Shown here one piece after another: positions 43,778 to 52,901 of a stretch of DNA of 64,000 nt; position 1 is the first letter of the stretch, and the number at the start of each line of letters is the position of its first letter. Origin of the DNA: Bacillus sp. N13C7 (GTDB taxonomy: Bacteria > Bacillota > Bacilli > Bacillales > Bacillaceae). The notes beneath the pieces are model-generated. The model was given only the letters and a program-made list of their open reading frames with translations, did no database searches and was not told the origin of the DNA. The stretch is taken from positions 1-64,000 of the forward strand of contig NZ_JALAMO010000003.1 of the NCBI RefSeq assembly GCF_026790065.1. The letters run 5' to 3'. The translations under genes were made by a program, and so were the position numbers.

Positions 43778-44986
43778 ATGGCTTCATTACAGCCAACTTT
43801 GGCAAATGAGCGGATCGGTGTGCTTGATGTGCTCAGGGGAATGGCGATTTTCGGCATCTTATTTGTCAATCTGGCACATTTCAGTTATCCGGATATGTAT
43901 TTGTCTATGCTTGGAAAAGAGAACTTTTTTACAGAAAAGTGGTCTAAAGCAGACTTTGCAGCAGCAAACATTCTGACATTCTTCATCCAAACAAAATGTA
44001 TATTATTATTTTCCTTTTTATTTGGATTCGGCATGGTTGTCATGATGGAGAGAGCCGTAAGCAAAAGGAAGCGGTTTGTCCCGCTGTATGCGAGAAGGTT
44101 AGCGGCGCTTCTCTTGTTTGGAACGGTTCATGCTTTTTTGATTTGGGACGGGGATATTTTAACGGAATATGCCCTGCTCGGATTCGCCCTGCTCTTGTTT
44201 CGAAAAGCAAAGCCGAAAACACTGCTGATATGGGCGGTCTCTTTGTATCTTCTGTTTTCCATTCCGTTCATGTTGACAAGCTTTGATCAATCAAACGGGC
44301 AGGAATGGGCACAAGCGGTAACACAACAAGCAAAGCAAGCGCTCCATGTGTACGGAAGCGGCAGCTTGAAGGATATTGCGGAACAGCGGATCCATGATCG
44401 TCTTGTTTACATGTCCTCGAATGGCATGCTTACGTATAACCCGCTCAACTTCTTCTTTGCATCCATTCCTTATTTCAGCATGTTTTTGCTGGGAGCTGCT
44501 GCGGCGAAATCTCGGTACTTGCATGAACCGGAAAAGCATCGCAAAGGATTGAAACGAGTGTGTATGGCCGGGCTTATCATCGGCATCTCCGCCCAGGTGC
44601 TGTACACTGTAACAGATAAGCAAATATTCTTGCTGATTGGCGCGCCTTTCCTGATGTTTTTCTATGTCACAACGGTTGTCTATCTTTATCATAAAACAAG
44701 AGTGAGAACAGTGCTGGAATCCTTCTCCGCTGTTGGGCGGATGGCATTTACCAATTATCTAATGCAGTCTATCGTGTGTACGTGGATTTTCTATCATTAC
44801 GGCTTGGGACTGTATGGGAAAGTGTACCCTGCCGCCGGCGTGCTTATTACGATTGCCGTTTGTGCCATTCAAATGGTCTTCAGCCACCTTTGGCTTCGTG
44901 TCTTTCGGATGGGGCCGTTTGAGTGGCTGTGGAGAAGCGCTACGTATATGGTATGGCAGCCTATTGTAAAGAAAACAAAAGTCTAG
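43778..44986 (+). CDS. yxaH: DUF418 membrane protein YxaH
   Basis: A protein of 402 residues (404 if it starts at ATG 43772) with about nine hydrophobic segments and the DUF418 features 'RIGVLDVLRGMAIFGILFVN' near the start and 'GRMAFTNYLMQSIVCTWIFY' near the end. Function unknown; related proteins are multi-pass membrane proteins of the acyltransferase-3-like kind. AAAGGAG ends 10 bases before ATG 43778. Confidence 0.85.
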   Translation: MASLQPTLANERIGVLDVLRGMAIFGILFVNLAHFSYPDMYLSMLGKENFFTEKWSKADFAAANILTFFIQTKCILLFSFLFGFGMVVMMERAVSKRKRFVPLYARRLAALLLFGTVHAFLIWDGDILTEYALLGFALLLFRKAKPKTLLIWAVSLYLLFSIPFMLTSFDQSNGQEWAQAVTQQAKQALHVYGSGSLKDIAEQRIHDRLVYMSSNGMLTYNPLNFFFASIPYFSMFLLGAAAAKSRYLHEPEKHRKGLKRVCMAGLIIGISAQVLYTVTDKQIFLLIGAPFLMFFYVTTVVYLYHKTRVRTVLESFSAVGRMAFTNYLMQSIVCTWIFYHYGLGLYGKVYPAAGVLITIAVCAIQMVFSHLWLRVFRMGPFEWLWRSATYMVWQPIVKKTKV

Positions 44987-45010
44987 ATGCCTATTGGCTC
45001 TAGACTTTTT
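44977..45010. terminator. bidirectional terminator between yxaH and yxaI
   Basis: An 11-bp stem AAAAGTCTAGA / TCTAGACTTTT with an 11-base loop. It overlaps the yxaH stop and faces the convergent yxaI gene. Confidence 0.88.
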
Positions 45011-45013
45011 CTA

Positions 45014-45469
45014 TTATTTATACACGACACGTGTTTTGCAAATGATGTCATGCAGGCCTTTTTTCTCTCCAAAGGCGATCATGATAAACCCGATATAAAA
45101 GATGATGCCAGATAAGATATAGGCAAAGTAACGGCCAATTGCCTGTCCGACAGAAACCCGTCCGCCTTGTTCATTGACCACTTTTAAGCCCAGAATTTTT
45201 TTGCCGAGTGTGCCTTGCATTTTAGAAGCTGTGAGCAGTCCGTAATATAACACACTGATGACGATCATGATCAGCATAGTAGGCAAAAATGCAATCGTCA
45301 TATAAGTCACCATATACTCCTCTTGGGTCATGTAAGGGTTTGCTGCCACAGCCCCAGCTACAAAAACAGAATTGATCAAAAATAGAATAATATAACTAGG
45401 AATAGATACAATAATGCCATCGATAAAATAAGCTAAAAAACGAATCCAAAATCCTGCCGGTTTTTCCAT
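45014..45469 (-). CDS. yxaI: RDD-family membrane protein YxaI
   Basis: A 151-residue RDD-domain membrane protein starting MEKPAGFWIRFLAYFIDGIIV, with three to four hydrophobic segments and the 'QGTLGKKILGLKVVNEQGGRVSVGQAIGRYFAYI' segment typical of the family. RDD proteins are small transporters or accessory membrane proteins, some linked to sodium resistance; the role here is unknown. ATG 45469 is chosen because AAAGGAGAGAG precedes it. A close paralogue lies at 46296-46763. Confidence 0.82.
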   Translation of the reverse strand: MEKPAGFWIRFLAYFIDGIIVSIPSYIILFLINSVFVAGAVAANPYMTQEEYMVTYMTIAFLPTMLIMIVISVLYYGLLTASKMQGTLGKKILGLKVVNEQGGRVSVGQAIGRYFAYILSGIIFYIGFIMIAFGEKKGLHDIICKTRVVYK

Positions 45470-45723
45470 GTATTTTTCTCTCTCCTTTGAATTAATCTGG
45501 AATAGTATACTTTGAAAAAAAAGCACATGCAATATGGTATGGTGATAAAATCCTGATATTACAGAAAAATGAGTCTTTTATCCTTTGTTTTTTACTATAT
45601 AAATATACTAGAAAGAAACACAGCATTTACTTGTGTATTCTGGAATTTATTAATAAATAATGAATTTTCTACACAGCGCTCTTATAATGAAAAGGTTAAT
45701 ATTTCTATCTAAGGAGGAGTTTG

Positions 45724-46164
45724 ATGTCTAGAAAAAACAGCGTGGCGATCATGACAGCCATTTCTGCGTTTCTTTTTTGCGCTGTGATCGTGGCGGCTTC
45801 ACTTTCGCCGCTGGCCGGAACGGGAGCGGCGGCCAATCAGTTTAATTCAGTTGGCATGTGGTCATCTGTCGGGATGATCCTTGTCTTGTATTTCATTCCT
45901 TTTCTCATTTATATGCTCGGAGTAGATGCGATGAGATATGTCATGGCGGTGCTTTGCGGCTTGGGGCTTCTGATCCATTTGTCTTCGGCCGGTTTTAGCT
46001 TGATGTTTAGTTTCTTTAGTGACAACCTGCTTTCTGAGGTGATTTTTGTGGTCGGGGTTAGTCTCGCTGCAGCTGCTGTCAATGTCATTTGGTTTGTGGC
46101 TGCGTTTCGTTCGGGTGCTGAAAAAAACGTCTGCGCATACTCTTGCAAGTTTTCTAGTTTGTGA
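45724..46164 (+). CDS. yxaJ: DUF5391 membrane protein YxaJ
   Basis: A 146-residue protein with four hydrophobic segments, resembling the DUF5391 group. It lies between the two RDD genes and is transcribed opposite to both. AAGGAGG lies six bases before ATG 45724 (a TTG at 45721 also opens the frame). The last 13 residues (KNVCAYSCKFSSL) are polar and cysteine-containing and may reflect a local frameshift. Confidence 0.75.
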   Translation: MSRKNSVAIMTAISAFLFCAVIVAASLSPLAGTGAAANQFNSVGMWSSVGMILVLYFIPFLIYMLGVDAMRYVMAVLCGLGLLIHLSSAGFSLMFSFFSDNLLSEVIFVVGVSLAAAAVNVIWFVAAFRSGAEKNVCAYSCKFSSL

Positions 46165-46254
46165 TGTTTTGTGAAGTAGAATAAAAAATGGGTTAATATG
46201 TTATGATGGTCAAGTCATTTCGTATGAAAGCGCTGATGGCTTTTGGGAAATAGT

Positions 46255-46293
46255 AAAACAGGCTGACGAGGTTAACTCGGCAGCCTGTTTTTT
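46255..46293. terminator. terminator between yxaJ and the RDD paralogue
   Basis: An 11-bp stem AAAACAGGCTG / CAGCCTGTTTT with an inner CGAG/CTCG, followed by Ts, serving both converging genes. Confidence 0.88.
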
Positions 46294-46295
46294 GA

Positions 46296-46763
46296 TCAAT
46301 CAAGATATTTATTTTTATAGACAACCTTTGTCCCGCAAATATAATCGTGTAATGCCAGTTTAGAGGGGAAAGCTGCCATAATGTAACCGATATACAAAAT
46401 TCCTGATGGTATGTAAGCGAAAAAACGGCCAAAGCTGTGCCAAAATGAAATTCGCTCGCCATATTGATTGACAACGATGATACCCATGAGTTTTTTGCCT
46501 AGTGTTGCTTGCATTTTTGAAGAAGTCAGCAAGCTATAATAAAGAATGCCGAAGATATATATGATGGCGATAACAGGGATCGTCCCGAATATCAGGATAT
46601 AAAATTTGTATTGACCTTCTGTCATATAGGAGCTTCCTGCATCAATGAGAGGCAGGACAATTAAGGTGTTAATTTGGATCATAATAAAAGCAAAAAAATA
46701 AATAATTAAATCATCAATAATAGAGGCAACTGCCCGAATCCAAAATCCAGCTGGCTTTTCCAT
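46296..46763 (-). CDS. RDD-family membrane protein, second paralogue
   Basis: A 155-residue RDD protein clearly paralogous to YxaI: same MEKPAGFWIR start, same 'SKMQATLGKKLMGIIVVNQYGERIS' segment and same end (CGTKVVYK versus CKTRVVYK). About four hydrophobic segments. The copies have diverged considerably between these motifs, so the duplication is not recent. Function unknown. GGAGAGAA precedes the ATG. Confidence 0.82.
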   Translation of the reverse strand: MEKPAGFWIRAVASIIDDLIIYFFAFIMIQINTLIVLPLIDAGSSYMTEGQYKFYILIFGTIPVIAIIYIFGILYYSLLTSSKMQATLGKKLMGIIVVNQYGERISFWHSFGRFFAYIPSGILYIGYIMAAFPSKLALHDYICGTKVVYKNKYLD

Positions 46764-46926
46764 GTATAATATTCTCTCCTTTGAAGTTTTCTGGGATATT
46801 ATACGTTAGAGGCTGTGCGGTTTCAATGAGATAGACTAGAGGAATTTGGTCTCGTAACGAAAATGGTATTTTATCACTATTTATTTCTTTATTTTACCTT
46901 TTTATCTATAGGTGAATAGAATGATA

Positions 46927-46960
46927 AAAAAAGAACCTGCAAGGTGATGCAGATTCTCTT
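46927..46960 (-). terminator. terminator of aldX
   Basis: On the minus strand AGAAtCTGCA / TGCAGgTTCT with a six-base loop, then TTTTTT, a few bases after the aldX stop. Confidence 0.75.
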
Positions 46961-46968
46961 CACTACAA

Positions 46969-48306
46969 TTATTTAGCGGCCTGAATAAATACACCCTTCT
47001 CATGAGAAAACTCTTTAAATCCGTAAACCCCATGATAGGAGCCGATTCCGCTTGTGTTGACGCCGCCGAATGGCAGGTTGACGTCACTGAAATGGACAAC
47101 AACATCATTGATGGCTGCGTTGCCTGATGTCGTATGCTGAAGGATGTTATCGATCAGATCTTGGTTGTCGCTGAATACGTAAAGCGCGAGCGGTTTATCG
47201 CGACCATTTACGTAATCGATGACCTCGTCGATATCCTCATAGTTCATCATCGGCAAGATCGGTGCGAAAATTTCCTCCTGCATGATTTTCATGTCAGGTG
47301 TGACATTTTTCAAAACGGTTGGCGAGATCGTGCGGTCACTGGCATCAAAAACGCCTCCGAATACAACTTCCGCCCCTTTTTCGATGGCGTCGTCGAACAG
47401 GTCTTTGACGCGGTTAAAGTTGCGGTCATTGACGATCTGCGTAAATTTGCTGCGGTCTGGATTGTGATCATCCTCCATAAATCCAGCATTGACGACTGTT
47501 TGTAAAATCCCTGCGAACCTGTCCTGCACGTCTTTTTTAATGAACAGATAATCGGGTGCAATGCAGGTTTGGCCGGCGTTTACAAATTTGCCGACGGCGA
47601 TCTTTTTCGCTGCGTCCATGAGATCGTATTCACTGTCAATGATCGTCGGGCTCTTGCCGCCAAGCTCAAGTGTAACAGATGCTAGGTGTTTGGCAGCGGC
47701 TGTCATGACGATTTTTCCGACATTTGTGCTTCCGGTGAAGAAAATGTGGTCGAACGGCTGATCAAGAAGCTCGGTTGCCACCTCAACCTCTCCTTCAAAA
47801 ATCGCAACCTCTTTTTCATCAAAAGCATCTCGAATCACTTTTGCGGCAATGTTGCTCGTGTTCATTGTAAAATCGGACAGCTTCACAATCGCGCTGTTTC
47901 CGGCTGCGAGAGAAGCGGCAAGCGGCGCCATCGTCAGCATAAACGGATAGTTCCACGGACCGAGGATGAGCGTCATCCCTTTAGGCTCGTACATGAGGAT
48001 CCCGTTTGCGTCTGGGCTTAACGATGAACCGACTTCTTTAGGCGCCATCCATTGTTCCAGATTGTTCATATTATCTCTAATCGCTTTTTTTGTTCCTTCG
48101 ATTTCCGCTTTTTTGACTTCGTGATATGGTTTGCGGACGTCTTTGCGGATCGCTTCGATGATTTCTTCTTCATGGGCGATCACGGAATCTAAAAAGCGCT
48201 GAAGCTTCTCTCTGCGCTGTTCCGCTGTTGAAGCGCGCAATGCTTTTTGCTGTTTTTTCTGAAGCTGAAAAACGCGCTGAATGTCGTCCTTTACTTGCTG
48301 TTCCAT
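46969..48306 (-). CDS. aldX: aldehyde dehydrogenase AldX
   Basis: A 445-residue aldehyde dehydrogenase of the shorter class 3-like group. The catalytic glutamate is in LELGGKSP, the nucleophilic cysteine in NAGQTCIAPDY, and the NAD-binding FFTGSTNVGKIV is also seen. Substrate is unproven; long-chain or aromatic aldehydes are typical. GAGGGGG precedes the ATG. Divergent from the TetR-type gene yxbF, which probably controls it. Confidence 0.92.
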   Translation of the reverse strand: MEQQVKDDIQRVFQLQKKQQKALRASTAEQRREKLQRFLDSVIAHEEEIIEAIRKDVRKPYHEVKKAEIEGTKKAIRDNMNNLEQWMAPKEVGSSLSPDANGILMYEPKGMTLILGPWNYPFMLTMAPLAASLAAGNSAIVKLSDFTMNTSNIAAKVIRDAFDEKEVAIFEGEVEVATELLDQPFDHIFFTGSTNVGKIVMTAAAKHLASVTLELGGKSPTIIDSEYDLMDAAKKIAVGKFVNAGQTCIAPDYLFIKKDVQDRFAGILQTVVNAGFMEDDHNPDRSKFTQIVNDRNFNRVKDLFDDAIEKGAEVVFGGVFDASDRTISPTVLKNVTPDMKIMQEEIFAPILPMMNYEDIDEVIDYVNGRDKPLALYVFSDNQDLIDNILQHTTSGNAAINDVVVHFSDVNLPFGGVNTSGIGSYHGVYGFKEFSHEKGVFIQAAK

Positions 48307-48447
48307 TGTAAATCCCCCTCATTTGATTTCTTCTTATCTCGGACCTATTATAAAGTGGTACCTTTTCTGTAAGAAAGACAACGGTGAACCATCTATACGT
48401 TACCGTACATATATTGACCATCTGTCTAATGATTGGAGGTATCTTTT

Positions 48448-49593
48448 GTGCCGGAATCTGCCGAAGCTCAAGTGAAACAGGCGCTGCTGGCTTTATTGGA
48501 AGAAAGAGATATTCAACACATCACAATGAAAGAAATCGCTGAGAAGGCCAAAGTGAGCCGCGGGACGCTTTACCTTTATTATGAGGATAAGTTTTCAATC
48601 ATTGAGGATGTGATCGAAGATATGAAGGAAGGCTTGGGCAAAGCGCTTTTTGATGCCTTCAGTCATATGGATACCCTCCATTTGAACAAAAAACGGCAAA
48701 CGGTGCATCCGACGCTGTCCTTTGTTCATGAGCATCGTTCCTTTTTTTCTGTGATGATGAACAGAGGACATTTTCATCGTTTTTTTAAGGATGTGTTTCA
48801 GCAGGATGTGCTGCTGGCTCCGATCCATGTGAATTTAACGCCGATCGAACGGGACATTTATGGACATTATCGGGCCTTGTACACGTACGCGATTATCCTG
48901 TATTGGCTGAATGAGGATGCGGCCGCGTCTCCCGAAGCCATCAGCCAGAAGGTCTGGGAGCTTGTTTCTCAAAAGCGGTTTTATTGGCTGTTTGGAAAAG
49001 CTGTGCCAGGAGAGCGAGAGAAGGAGAAGCAAATCGACAGGCGGGTGGTTCGGACGAGAGAGGCGCTGCAGAAGGCTTTGCTGGACGTCTTGGAGGAGAA
49101 AAAAGACTACACGGCCATCACGATTTCTGACATTACCCGGAAAAGCAATATCCGCCGCGCAACCTTTTATGATCACTATGCCAGTAAAGAGGAACTGCTG
49201 CAAACCATGATTCAGCAGTCGTGTGCAGAGATCATTGAACACCTGACGATTGCATCCAATCCGAATGAGCTTTCCTTAGAGGAAGCAGAGACAGCGCTCA
49301 CCAGTCTGCTTTCTGCTTTATCGGTACGCATGCCCATTGTCCATTTTCTCAATCGGGAGTGGGGTGTTCCTCATGTGATACCCGGGATGATCAAAGCGCT
49401 GGAGTCGTTTTATCTGGAACAGCAGACTGATATTCCAGCGGAGAAAAAGCTTTATGCCTACTATGTATCCGCAATGATTATCGGTCTGATTTTGTATTGG
49501 CTGGATGAAGGAAAGACACATGAGCCAGAAGTGCTGGCGAGGGAGTTTTTGCAGTTTTTGGATGTGAAGAAATATAAGGTTGTATTGCTTTGA
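48448..49593 (+). CDS. yxbF: tandem TetR-family regulator YxbF
   Basis: A 381-residue protein with two complete TetR-type units in one chain. The first helix-turn-helix is at about residues 5-58 (ITMKEIAEKAKVSRGTLYLYY) and the second at about 195-250 (ITISDITRKSNIRRATFYDHY), each followed by a helical ligand/dimerisation part. Ordinary TetR proteins are about 190 residues and act as dimers, so this looks like a fused pseudo-dimer. GTG 48448 lies eight bases after GGAGG. Divergent from aldX. Confidence 0.85.
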   Translation: MPESAEAQVKQALLALLEERDIQHITMKEIAEKAKVSRGTLYLYYEDKFSIIEDVIEDMKEGLGKALFDAFSHMDTLHLNKKRQTVHPTLSFVHEHRSFFSVMMNRGHFHRFFKDVFQQDVLLAPIHVNLTPIERDIYGHYRALYTYAIILYWLNEDAAASPEAISQKVWELVSQKRFYWLFGKAVPGEREKEKQIDRRVVRTREALQKALLDVLEEKKDYTAITISDITRKSNIRRATFYDHYASKEELLQTMIQQSCAEIIEHLTIASNPNELSLEEAETALTSLLSALSVRMPIVHFLNREWGVPHVIPGMIKALESFYLEQQTDIPAEKKLYAYYVSAMIIGLILYWLDEGKTHEPEVLAREFLQFLDVKKYKVVLL

Positions 49594-49622
49594 AAGACAA
49601 AAAGAGAGGGAAATCCCCTCTC

Positions 49623-50444
49623 TTATTTCGTTTCTTCCTTCCATTTCTCATCAATCAGCATCTTCCCAGGCCATGTGTACGCCATGATGCCGCCGTCTGC
49701 GGTGATGTCTTCTCCTGTGACGTATGAGCTGTCGTCTGATGCGAGGAACAGTGCCACTGTTGCCATTTCTTTGGGCTGGCCAAGACGTCCGAGCGGCGTG
49801 ATCCATTTGTTGGCTTCGCGGAATTGTTCGCCCATTTCCTGTTCTTTTGTGCCTGCCAGTTTATCAATCAGCGGTGTTTCGATCGTGCCCGGCGAGATAG
49901 AATTGACGCGGATGCCGTTTCGAGCGTAATCAATCGCCATCGCTCTTGTCAGGTTCGTGATCCCGCCTTTTGCAGCATTGTAGCCGGAACGGTCGAGATC
50001 CGCGGCCCGGCCTGACATGGAGGACGTATTGATGATGGAGCCTCCGTTTTCGAGCATAAGCGGAATCAGATATTTACTGCACAGGAACGTGCCGCGCAGG
50101 TCGACGGCGATAATGCGGTCAAACAGCTCAACGGGATATTCATGCAGCTTTCCGCCTTCCTGATCGACGCCGGCGTTGTTAAATAGAATATCAATCGTGC
50201 CGCAGGCGTCTTTAATGTGATCAGCAAATGCTTTCACACTGTTTTCATCAGATACATCGAGAGGAAAGGCGTCCGCCTCTCCTCCGTTTTTTCTGATTGC
50301 TTCAACGGTTTCTTTCATTTGGCCTTCATTGATGTCTCCGATCATCACACGTGCGCCTTCATTGGCAAAAACCTTTGCCGTCGCTTGTCCAATGCCTGTC
50401 GCGGCGCCTGTAATGACTGCGGTTTTATTTTCAAGTCTTCCCAT
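49623..50444 (-). CDS. yxbG: short-chain dehydrogenase YxbG
   Basis: A 273-residue classical SDR. The NAD(P) motif is TGAATGIGQATA (near residue 12), then NNAG, the serine in INTSSMSG and the catalytic YNAAKGG. Related to glucose 1-dehydrogenase/3-oxoacyl-ACP reductase-like enzymes; the substrate is unknown. ATG 50444 is chosen because AAAAAGGAGG precedes it. Convergent with yxbF. Confidence 0.9.
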   Translation of the reverse strand: MGRLENKTAVITGAATGIGQATAKVFANEGARVMIGDINEGQMKETVEAIRKNGGEADAFPLDVSDENSVKAFADHIKDACGTIDILFNNAGVDQEGGKLHEYPVELFDRIIAVDLRGTFLCSKYLIPLMLENGGSIINTSSMSGRAADLDRSGYNAAKGGITNLTRAMAIDYARNGIRVNSISPGTIETPLIDKLAGTKEQEMGEQFREANKWITPLGRLGQPKEMATVALFLASDDSSYVTGEDITADGGIMAYTWPGKMLIDEKWKEETK

Positions 50445-50561
50445 GACACGAGTCCTCCTTTTTCTATTTGTCTTCCCGCTATGTGCAGTGATAAACATGT
50501 GAGAAAAGAAATGCCAACATATGTTAAGATGGACTGGAAATTGTTGGGTGGTTTGTGTGTA

Positions 50562-50813
50562 TTGAAGGTACAGCATAAGAAGGAGCTCACGTTTTATTGC
50601 TTCGTCACAATTCCGTCCGCATTTGTTGTGCTGACTGTCATCTCTTTTATCTTGCAGGAGATTACGTTTCCAATTACAGCAAGCGCGTTTCTAAATGCTT
50701 CATGGCATAATCTATTATTTCTAATCCCGTTCGGTTTGTTTTTCTACCCGGTGCATATATGGATGAAGCGGGAGTTTGGCCGCTGGAATGATACAGAAAA
50801 AAAGAGAGGATGA
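50562..50813 (+). CDS. yxcA: small membrane protein YxcA
   Basis: An 83-residue protein with two hydrophobic segments (about residues 10-33 and 43-65) and a charged tail (MKREFGRWNDTEKKRG). Function unknown. A TTG at 50562 after GGGTGG is chosen; an ATG at 50529 is the alternative but lacks a clear ribosome site. It ends at a terminator just before the htpG promoter. Confidence 0.68.
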   Translation: MKVQHKKELTFYCFVTIPSAFVVLTVISFILQEITFPITASAFLNASWHNLLFLIPFGLFFYPVHIWMKREFGRWNDTEKKRG

Positions 50814-50830
50814 TGAAGCCTCTCTTTTTT
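50801..50830 (+). terminator. terminator of yxcA
   Basis: A 9-bp stem AAAGAGAGG / CCTCTCTTT with a nine-base loop followed by TTT, overlapping the yxcA stop. Confidence 0.85.
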
Positions 50831-50910
50831 ATCAGGAGCGACAGAGAAAAAAGAGTGAAAATTCACCCAGCTAATGGTAAATTTACATATATATGCATCC
50901 ATCAATCTAA

Positions 50911-50952
50911 TTGACAATTGTCACTGTATGTGATAAATAGATGCTGAAAAGG
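50911..50952 (+). promoter_or_regulatory. htpG promoter with class III heat-shock element
   Basis: TTGACA (50911-50916), a 16-base spacer and ATAAAT (50933-50938), then GAAAAGG at 50946-50952. GAAAAGG immediately downstream of the promoter is the known positively acting element needed for heat induction of htpG in B. subtilis. Confidence 0.82.
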
Positions 50953-50982
50953 GTTTACATAACGTTAAAGGAGCGATCTAGA

Positions 50983-52863
50983 GTGGCGAAAAAAGAGTTT
51001 AAAGCAGAGTCCAAACGACTGCTGGATATGATGATTAACTCCATTTATACCCAAAAAGAAATTTTCCTGCGCGAGTTAATCTCCAATTCGAGTGATGCGA
51101 TTGACAAAATCTATTACAAAGCGCTGACGGACGATGCGCTTACCTTTGATAAAGACAGCTACTATATAAAGGTCGCAGCTGACAAAGATGCGAGAACATT
51201 AACCATCTCTGATACGGGGATCGGAATGACAAAGGACGAGCTTGAGCAGCATCTTGGAACAATTGCAAAAAGCGGTTCCCTCGCGTTTAAAAAAGAGAAC
51301 GAGCTGAAAGACGGACACGATATCATCGGCCAATTCGGTGTCGGTTTTTACGCGGCATTTATGGTTGCCGATGTCGTGACGGTCATCAGTAAGGCGCTCG
51401 GCAGCGAAGAGGCGTATAAATGGGAGTCTGCGGGTGCCGACGGCTACACGATTGAGCCGTGTGAAAAGGATTCTGTCGGTACAGACATTATCCTGAAAAT
51501 CAAAGAGAACACAGAAGATGACAGCTATGACGAGTTTTTAGAAGAATATCGTTTAAAAGCGATCATCAAGAAGTACTCCGACTTCATTCGCTACCCGATC
51601 AAAATGGATACAACCATTAATAAGCCGAAGGAAGGCAGCGAGAATGAATTTGAAGAGGTGCAGGAGGAACAGACGGTCAACAGCATGGTGCCGATCTGGA
51701 GAAAAAACAAAAGCGAGCTGACAGATGAGGACTACGAAAAGTTCTATGCTGAAAAGCATTATGGATTTGATAAACCGCTGACACATGTTCATATCAGTGT
51801 AGATGGAGCCGTGCGTTACAACGCGATTCTATTCATCCCTGAAAACATGCCGTTTGACTATTATTCCAAGGAATACGAGAAAGGCTTGGAGCTGTATTCC
51901 AATGGCGTATTGATCATGAACAAATGCGCGGATCTGCTTCCGGACCACTTCAGCTTTGTGAAGGGTATGGTCGATTCTGAGGATCTGTCATTGAACATTT
52001 CCAGAGAAATGCTGCAGCATGACCGCCAGCTGAAGCTGATCGCGAAAAACATCAGCAAGAAAATCAAAAGTGAGCTGCAAAGCCTGCTGAAAAAAGACCG
52101 CGAGAAATACGAGACGTTCTACAAGTCGTTCGGCAGACAGCTGAAATTCGGCGTGTACAATGACTTTGGCGCGAATAAGGATCAATTGAAGGATCTCTTA
52201 TTATTCTACTCTTCGAAAGAGAAAAAACTGGTCAGCTTAGACGAGTACGTGTCCAGAATGCCTGAGGAACAGAAATACATTTATTACGCGACCGGTGATT
52301 CATACGATCGCATTGAGAAACTGCCGCAAACAGAAATGGTCGCGGACAAAGGCTACGAAATTCTCTACTTTACTGAGGACATTGATGAGTTTGCGATTAA
52401 AATGCTGGCGTCTTATCAGGAAAAAGAGTTCAAATCCGTTTCAAGCGGAGACCTTGGCATAGACACGGATGAGGACCAAAAGCAGTCTGAGGAAGAGGAA
52501 AGCAAGTACAAGGATCTGTTTGAGGAAATGAAAAACATTCTGTCAGACAAAGTGAAAAACGTCAGAATCTCAAAACGGCTCAAATCACATCCGGTCTGCC
52601 TTGCCGCTGACGGCGAAGTGACAATCGAGATGGAAAAAATCCTAAACGCTATGCCGGACAGCCAAAATGTGAAGGCGGATAAAGTGCTGGAAATCAACCC
52701 GAATCACGAGGTGTTCCAAACACTGAAAGACGCATTTGAACAAGATAAAGAGAAGCTGAGCCTGTACACAAACCTTCTGTACAATCAGGCGCTACTCATC
52801 GAAGGCCTGCCGATTCAGGACCCTGTGGAATTTACGAACAATATTTGCAAGGTTATGGTGTAA
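50983..52863 (+). CDS. htpG: chaperone HtpG (bacterial Hsp90)
   Basis: A 626-residue Hsp90-family chaperone. The GHKL ATPase domain shows ELISNSSDA (N-box with catalytic E), [11 protein letters not shown], and [12 protein letters not shown]. The middle and C-terminal dimerisation domains are complete. The start is GTG 50983 with AAAGGAG nine bases upstream; the frame is open earlier to 50941, but that lies in the promoter element. Monocistronic. Confidence 0.97.
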   Translation: MAKKEFKAESKRLLDMMINSIYTQKEIFLRELISNSSDAIDKIYYKALTDDALTFDKDSYYIKVAADKDARTLTISDTGIGMTKDELEQHLGTIAKSGSLAFKKENELKDGHDIIGQFGVGFYAAFMVADVVTVISKALGSEEAYKWESAGADGYTIEPCEKDSVGTDIILKIKENTEDDSYDEFLEEYRLKAIIKKYSDFIRYPIKMDTTINKPKEGSENEFEEVQEEQTVNSMVPIWRKNKSELTDEDYEKFYAEKHYGFDKPLTHVHISVDGAVRYNAILFIPENMPFDYYSKEYEKGLELYSNGVLIMNKCADLLPDHFSFVKGMVDSEDLSLNISREMLQHDRQLKLIAKNISKKIKSELQSLLKKDREKYETFYKSFGRQLKFGVYNDFGANKDQLKDLLLFYSSKEKKLVSLDEYVSRMPEEQKYIYYATGDSYDRIEKLPQTEMVADKGYEILYFTEDIDEFAIKMLASYQEKEFKSVSSGDLGIDTDEDQKQSEEEESKYKDLFEEMKNILSDKVKNVRISKRLKSHPVCLAADGEVTIEMEKILNAMPDSQNVKADKVLEINPNHEVFQTLKDAFEQDKEKLSLYTNLLYNQALLIEGLPIQDPVEFTNNICKVMV

Positions 52864-52901
52864 ACAGAGAAAGGAATCGTCCCGTGAGACGATTCCTTTT
52901 T

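Noticed and set aside
43333-43869. 178-codon minus-strand frame over the qdoI-yxaH junction
   Set aside because: Overlaps two well-supported genes and has no family resemblance.
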